Origin: Nocardia jinanensis
GTDB taxonomy: Bacteria > Actinomycetota > Actinomycetes > Mycobacteriales > Mycobacteriaceae
Assembly (NCBI RefSeq): GCF_014645735.1
Contig: NZ_BMMH01000019.1
Span: 1-64,000, forward strand
Reading direction: 5' to 3'
DNA: 64,000 nt
Shown here: positions 60,018-64,000 of the stretch, one piece after another
Layout of the letters: every line of letters starts with the position of its first letter
Position numbering within the stretch: the stretch's first letter is position 1
Program-made: the position numbers and the translations under genes
The notes under the pieces: generated by a model
What the model was told of the DNA's origin: nothing
The model's input: only the letters and a program-made list of their open reading frames with translations
Databases searched by the model: none

Positions 60018-60776
60018 TCACCCAGCGCCCAGGAGGCGGCCGGGCTCGTACGCGGCCGCGCCGGGCGGCAGTTCCCCCGGTCGGCCGCTGAGATAGACCC
60101 GCACGGTCCCGTCGCCGATCGCCGGCCCGCCCAGCGCTTCCACCCGCCGGACCGTCTGCGCGGCGACGGCCTGCGCGCTGTCGAACAGCCGGACGCCGTC
60201 GGGCAGCGCGGCGACGATGGTGTCCACGATGAGCGGATAGTGGGTGCAGCCGAGCACCACACCCTCGACGTCGGCGGGAGTACGGGCCGCGGCGTCCGCC
60301 ACCGCCGCGCGCACCCCGGCCATATCTCCGCGATCCACCGCTTCGGCGAGCCCGTGGCAGGCCACCCCGGTCACCTTCGCCTCCCCACCGAAGCGCGCGA
60401 TCAGATCCGCCTGGTACGGGCTCGCCGTGGTCGCCGCTGTCGCCCATACGGCCACCGAACGGCAGGCCGCGGCGGCCGGTTTGATAGCCGGAACCGTACC
60501 CACCACCGGCACCCCGGCGCCCAGATCGGCGCGGACGTGTTCGAGTGCGGTCACACTGGCGGTGTTACAGGGCAGCACGACCACCTCGGCGCCCAGGTCG
60601 CGCGCGGTGCGGGCGGCCGAGACCACCCGATCGACCACCCAGTCCTGTGGTCTGGGACCCCACGGCGCCCCTTCGGGATCCAGCTGCAACAGCAGATCCA
60701 CATCGGGACGCAGCTTGCGCAGCCACGCCGCGGTGGGCAGCAGCCCGAAACCCGAATCGATGAGCGCGACGATCAC
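60018..60776 (-). CDS. Glutamate racemase-like protein (Asp/Glu racemase family)
   Basis: 252 residues. Two catalytic Cys are present in PCNTAS (near 70) and GCTHYP (near 175), with LIDSGFGLLPTAAWLRKL at the N-terminus. Canonical MurI has DSGxGGL; here it is DSGFGLL, and the C-terminal part is short. It would interconvert L- and D-glutamate for peptidoglycan or poly-glutamate. Whether it is the main MurI or a paralogue cannot be told; its place beside a ferredoxin-reductase-type flavoprotein (9 bp apart, same strand) is not the usual murI context. Confidence 0.78.
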   Translation of the reverse strand: MIVALIDSGFGLLPTAAWLRKLRPDVDLLLQLDPEGAPWGPRPQDWVVDRVVSAARTARDLGAEVVVLPCNTASVTALEHVRADLGAGVPVVGTVPAIKPAAAACRSVAVWATAATTASPYQADLIARFGGEAKVTGVACHGLAEAVDRGDMAGVRAAVADAAARTPADVEGVVLGCTHYPLIVDTIVAALPDGVRLFDSAQAVAAQTVRRVEALGGPAIGDGTVRVYLSGRPGELPPGAAAYEPGRLLGAG

Positions 60777-60785
60777 CCCAACAGG

Positions 60786-61985
60786 TTATTGAGTCGCGCC
60801 GAGCAATTCCTCCACCGGGGCGGCCGCGGCGATCTTCGCGCGCATCTTCATCACCTGACCGGTCATTCCGGCACCGACCACCCCGGCCAACCGGCCCTCA
60901 CGAAAGTAGTAGGCGAGGAACTTCCGACCGTCGTCGGCCAGGATCCGGATATCGTCGGTGGCCCGCGGGGTGCCCAGTGCCTGGAGTTTGAGGTCGTACT
61001 GGTCGCTCCAGAAGTACGGAACCTGCGGGATGCTCGGCGCTTCCACCCCGAGGAGAGCGCAGGTCAGGAGCTTGGCCTGTTCACCGGCGTTGGTCCAGTG
61101 CTCGATCCGGCGATGTTCACCGGTGGGGGTACGCCAGGCTGCCACATCACCGACCGCCCAGACACCGGGCGTACTTGTCCGACCGGCCTCGTCGGCGAAG
61201 ACTCCACCGCCGGCCGCCGGTTCGGCCAGTTCGATACCGGATCCGGTCAGCCAGTCGGTCACCGGACGCGAGCCGATCCCGGAAACCACCAGATCCGCGG
61301 TCACCTCCGACCCGTCGGCCAGCCGGGCGCCCCGCACCCGGCCCGCCGGATCGGCCAGCAGTTCCTCGACCCCGACCCCGCAGCGTAGATCGACACCTTC
61401 GGCCCGGTGCAGCCTGGCCACGAGTTCACCCAGTTCCGCGCCGAGCACCCCGGCCAACGGGGCGGGCTGCGGTTCCACCAGCACTACCGGCACCTGCTCC
61501 GCCCGCAGGCTGGCGGCCAGTTCGCAGCCGATGAATCCGGCGCCGATCACCAGGGCAGCGGCGGTATCGCGCAGCCCTTCCCGGATCGCGACGGCGTCGT
61601 CGTGGCTGCGCAGTACATGGACCCCGCCGACCTCGTCCGCGCCGGGCAGCAGCCGGGGCCGCAGTCCGGTGGCGATGACGAGATGCTCGTAGACCACCAC
61701 CGAACCGTCGGCGAGCCGCACTTGTCTGGCCGCGGTATCCACACCGACCGCGGCCGTACCCAGGCGCAAGTCGATCTTCTTCTCGTCGTAGAACTCGTCC
61801 GGGCGCAGGGGAGTCGCGGTGGTTTCGCCGCGGACGAACTGCTTGGACAGGGGCGGGCGATCATAGGGTGCGTGCGGTTCGTCCCCGAGCAGCACCAGTT
61901 CGCCCTCGTACCCGGCACGGCGCAACTCCTCGGCGGTGCGCAGCCCGGCCAGGCCGGCACCGGCGATCACGATCGGCGCGGACAT
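60786..61985 (-). CDS. FAD-dependent NAD(P)H oxidoreductase, ferredoxin-reductase type
   Basis: 399 residues of the pyridine-nucleotide-disulphide family with a Reductase_C domain. FAD loop PIVIAGAGLAGLRTAEELRRAGYEGELVLLGDEPHAPYDRPPLSK, NAD(P) loop ALVIGAGFIGCELAASLRAEQVPVVLVEP, GVWAVGDVAAW for the second FAD segment, and C-terminal IPQVPYFWSDQYDLKLQALG. The Glu in LVEP suggests NADH use. It probably reduces a ferredoxin or rubredoxin for a P450 or dioxygenase that is not in the window. It is followed at 9 bp by the racemase-like gene. Confidence 0.88.
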   Translation of the reverse strand: MSAPIVIAGAGLAGLRTAEELRRAGYEGELVLLGDEPHAPYDRPPLSKQFVRGETTATPLRPDEFYDEKKIDLRLGTAAVGVDTAARQVRLADGSVVVYEHLVIATGLRPRLLPGADEVGGVHVLRSHDDAVAIREGLRDTAAALVIGAGFIGCELAASLRAEQVPVVLVEPQPAPLAGVLGAELGELVARLHRAEGVDLRCGVGVEELLADPAGRVRGARLADGSEVTADLVVSGIGSRPVTDWLTGSGIELAEPAAGGGVFADEAGRTSTPGVWAVGDVAAWRTPTGEHRRIEHWTNAGEQAKLLTCALLGVEAPSIPQVPYFWSDQYDLKLQALGTPRATDDIRILADDGRKFLAYYFREGRLAGVVGAGMTGQVMKMRAKIAAAAPVEELLGATQ

Positions 61986-62063
61986 ACCGACTCCCTCCCC
62001 GCGGCACCCGGCGGCCGCGCCTGGAACAGGTAACAGAAATCTGTGAAGCCCACCCTAACGTGC

Positions 62064-62328
62064 GCAGCTGGGCGAAGCCCATCCCCGGTCCGCGCACGGC
62101 CGCAGCGAAGGCGGAGGTACGCCCAAGGGGCACAGCTGGGCGAAGCCCATCCCCAGTCCGCGCACGGCCGCAGCGAAGGCGGAGGTACGCCCAAGCGGCA
62201 CAGCTGGGCGAAGCCCACCCCCCGACCCGCGCACGGCCGCAGCGAAGGCGGAGGTACGCCCAAGCGGCACAGCTGGGCGAAGCCCATCCCCAGTCCGCGC
62301 ACGGCCGCAGCGAAGGCGGAGGTACGCC
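62064..62328. repeat. Tandem array of about four 68-bp units
   Basis: Units start with CAGCTGGGCGAAGCCCA at 62064, 62132, 62200 and 62269 (periods 68, 68, 69) and each ends in GGCGGAGGTACGCC. Copies differ by a few bases. Each unit holds the small hairpin GGGC-GAA-GCCC. The unit is not a multiple of three, and the open frames on both strands through it are artefacts of the repeat. It begins about 80 bp upstream of the flavoprotein start (61985), so its copy number could affect that promoter. Confidence 0.9.
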
Positions 62329-62479
62329 TGATTCGCTCTGCCTTACGCCGGAAGCGCGCCGACTCCGCATCGTTTCGCCGCGCAATCGTGTCCGTCGCGA
62401 TACCGACCGGTCACTGTAGGGCGGCTATACCGAGTTCAGGCCCTGCCAATGGACCTGTTTCCAGTCTCAGGAGGCCACT

Positions 62480-62836
62480 ATGTTCACAGAAAGCCGGACC
62501 CAGGATTTCCTGGCCGTGGTACTCGGCGTATTCACCGCGCTCTCTCCGATCTGGGTGGCGACCAACGACCGGGCAGTGTGGACGATGATCGTGCTCGGCG
62601 CGCTCATCGCACTGACCGGACTCGCCCAGATGTACCGGCCCGCGATGGCGGCGGCCGACTACGCGATGGCGTTGTTCGGCGCACTGCTGTTCATCGCACC
62701 ATGGGCCATGGACTACACCAGCTACAGCGGGGCGTCGTGGACGTCGTGGGTCGTCGGGATCGTCACCGTCGTACTCGCCGTGGCGGCACTGCCGGCGGTG
62801 GCCGGGCGGATGCACGGGGCCGCACCACACCACTGA
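62480..62836 (+). CDS. SPW-repeat membrane protein
   Basis: 118 residues with four membrane spans. It carries the two short repeats for which the family is named: ALSPIWVATNDRAVW (first half) and FIAPWAMDYTSYSGASWTSW (second half). Start ATG 62480 lies behind CAGGAGG. The role of SPW proteins is unknown. It is monocistronic as far as can be seen. Confidence 0.85.
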   Translation: MFTESRTQDFLAVVLGVFTALSPIWVATNDRAVWTMIVLGALIALTGLAQMYRPAMAAADYAMALFGALLFIAPWAMDYTSYSGASWTSWVVGIVTVVLAVAALPAVAGRMHGAAPHH

Positions 62837-63156
62837 CGGAGTCTGTCGCAACACAACACCCGCCGACCGGGACCGGCGGTAGGGCTCATTTGCGCCATCG
62901 ACATCACCGGGAAAATTTCGAGGGGACCCGACAGGGCGCTCCGGACCGGGCGGCCGAATGAACCGATCACCGCCGATACCCGCGCATCCCGCTGTCCGGG
63001 CACGTCAGAGGTCCGTATCCGGGTGCACCGGATACGGATCCGCGTGCGCGCCCGCACCCGACGGGATGTAATCTCGATCACCGGGGGCGGCCGATGCTGC
63101 GGTCATGGGCTTCGCACACTAGAACGAAAACCACCCCGGCGGGTAAGAATGGGCTC
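62837..63156. other. 320-bp intergenic region with one strong dyad
   Basis: No gene is supported. It contains the inverted repeat at 63012-63038 and the promoter of the rightmost gene. Confidence 0.5.
63012..63038. terminator. 11-bp perfect inverted repeat
   Basis: TCCGTATCCGG pairs with CCGGATACGGA across GTGCA. It lies 176 bp after the SPW gene stop and 119 bp before the next gene. It could terminate the SPW transcript or be an operator for the downstream gene. Confidence 0.5.
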
Positions 63157-64000
63157 ATGGATGCCGAAAATGCCAGCCTCGGAGACGGACGTCGCGGCCG
63201 CCAGGAGGAGTACGGTCGCGCGCAGCACAACTCCGAGTCGAGGGGCTTCGCCGGCTTCGGATCGAACGAATTCGATTCGGCGAATGGTTCGAACGGCGCC
63301 ACGAACCGATCCGATTCCATCCCGGATCACGGTTATACGTGGACCCCTGCACCACCGTCCACTCCCCCGCAGAACCAGCACAGCACAGGCGGGTCGGCGA
63401 CGTTGGATCCGTTCGCCGCCTGGAACACTCCGGGCGTGATCGGTGACGCGTCCGCCGTCGGGATCATGACATCCGGTGGACAGGAACCGGATCCCCGTTT
63501 CAGCACCTCACCCTCGGACCCGTCCCCGTACCCCGCACCTCCCGACGACCCCAACGGGCCCGATACGGCCGCGCTTTCCACCCGGCACAGTGCCGGACCG
63601 GATACGATCCCGGGACAGGCCGGCGGGCATTCCGCTTCGCTCGCCTCCTCCGCGCGTATCCCCGTGCCCGGTCCACCGTATGCGCCCGAACAACCGCTGC
63701 CTTCCACCGAATCCACGATCCCCTCCTCGGGGGGCCGGCCGAGCGGGCCCGATCCGCTCGCCGCCGCGACGACCCAGCTGCCCACCTCGGGCGCGGCGGA
63801 GATCGCGGCTTTCTCCTATCCGGCCGATCCGGAGACACCGCAGGGTCCTGCCGACTCCTACGTATCGTCTCCGGACACCGGATCGCTGCCGAGCTGGCTC
63901 AGCTCGATCGGCGAGGAACCGGCCCCGCACCCCTTGGAGAGCGGTGGGCGCCGCCGCAAGCTCGATCTGAACGAATCCGCCGAATCCGCCGAGGCTTTCA
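63157..64000 (+). CDS. Hypothetical protein, disordered Pro/Ser/Gly-rich N-terminus, cut by window edge
   Basis: 281 codons are visible from ATG 63157 (MDAENASLGDGRRGRQEE) and the frame stays open to the edge. Composition is Pro, Ser, Gly, Thr and Asp rich with no predicted span or signal peptide. The last part becomes more ordered: SLPSWLSSIGEEPAPHPLES, then RRRKLDLNESAESAEAF. Such disordered leaders precede ATPase or secretion-related domains in several actinobacterial proteins, but no domain is visible here. Not recognised. Confidence 0.65.
   Translation, partial: MDAENASLGDGRRGRQEEYGRAQHNSESRGFAGFGSNEFDSANGSNGATNRSDSIPDHGYTWTPAPPSTPPQNQHSTGGSATLDPFAAWNTPGVIGDASAVGIMTSGGQEPDPRFSTSPSDPSPYPAPPDDPNGPDTAALSTRHSAGPDTIPGQAGGHSASLASSARIPVPGPPYAPEQPLPSTESTIPSSGGRPSGPDPLAAATTQLPTSGAAEIAAFSYPADPETPQGPADSYVSSPDTGSLPSWLSSIGEEPAPHPLESGGRRRKLDLNESAESAEAF

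Noticed and set aside
61861..62588. Open frames on both strands through the tandem repeats
   Set aside because: The 68-bp unit keeps several frames open and the peptides are only translated repeats; frames do not continue into protein-like sequence.

Overview
The window is GC-rich actinobacterial DNA, most likely from Nocardia or a close mycolic-acid relative such as Rhodococcus. That placement is inference. It rests on the combination of a complete mce lipid-import operon, a mycofactocin locus, a KshB-type steroid hydroxylase reductase with a KstR-type operator, mycobacterial-style leucine catabolism genes, a large NRPS and many GTG starts. No tRNA, rRNA, CRISPR array or complete insertion sequence was seen.

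Layout. 1-7942 (minus): the N-terminal 2647 residues of a multimodular NRPS (C-A-T-C-A-T-C-A...) running off the left edge. 8.3-13.1 kb: cobM, an F420/PPOX-type flavin-split-barrel protein, a REP-like repeat, a stand-alone ADP-ribosyltransferase-like protein, DoxX, an MHS-type transporter and a small unknown protein. 13.5-15.3 kb: an XRE regulator overlapping a flavoprotein gene, in DNA that looks less GC-rich than its surroundings, followed by about 700 bp of apparently decayed DNA. 16.0-17.8 kb: MFS transporter plus HAD protein, translationally coupled.

17.9-27.3 kb: a TetR repressor divergent from a leucine-degradation operon (methylcrotonyl-CoA carboxylase beta and alpha, acyl-CoA dehydrogenase, MaoC hydratase, CitE-like lyase), then acetoacetyl-CoA synthetase. 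Together they cover isovaleryl-CoA to acetyl-CoA and acetoacetyl-CoA. 27.5-30.4 kb: zinc alcohol dehydrogenase, a SUMF1-domain protein, a scar where truncated SDR and KshA-like fragments meet, and a small secreted peptide.

30.9-42.1 kb: a tandem-TetR regulator of Mce3R architecture, convergent with a ten-gene mce run (two small membrane proteins, yrbEA, yrbEB, mceA-F) ending in a Mce-associated protein; almost every junction overlaps. 42.3-48.4 kb: DUF2236/MpaB-family protein, a double GHKL ATPase-like protein and a sugar ABC importer without its ATPase.

48.5-56.0 kb: the most unusual locus, a mycofactocin cluster (mftA, a single mftB-mftC fusion ORF, mftF, mftG) with no mftD or mftE between mftC and mftF, where a strong hairpin sits instead. 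An orphan 44-codon ORF lies downstream, and a TetR gene plus kshB lie divergently upstream, kshB under a good KstR box. 56.2-64.0 kb: an FAD oxidoreductase/MFS pair divergent from a LysR gene across a perfect palindrome, a glutamate-racemase-like protein, a ferredoxin-reductase-type flavoprotein, a 68-bp tandem repeat array, an SPW membrane protein and the disordered N-terminus of an unknown protein cut by the right edge.
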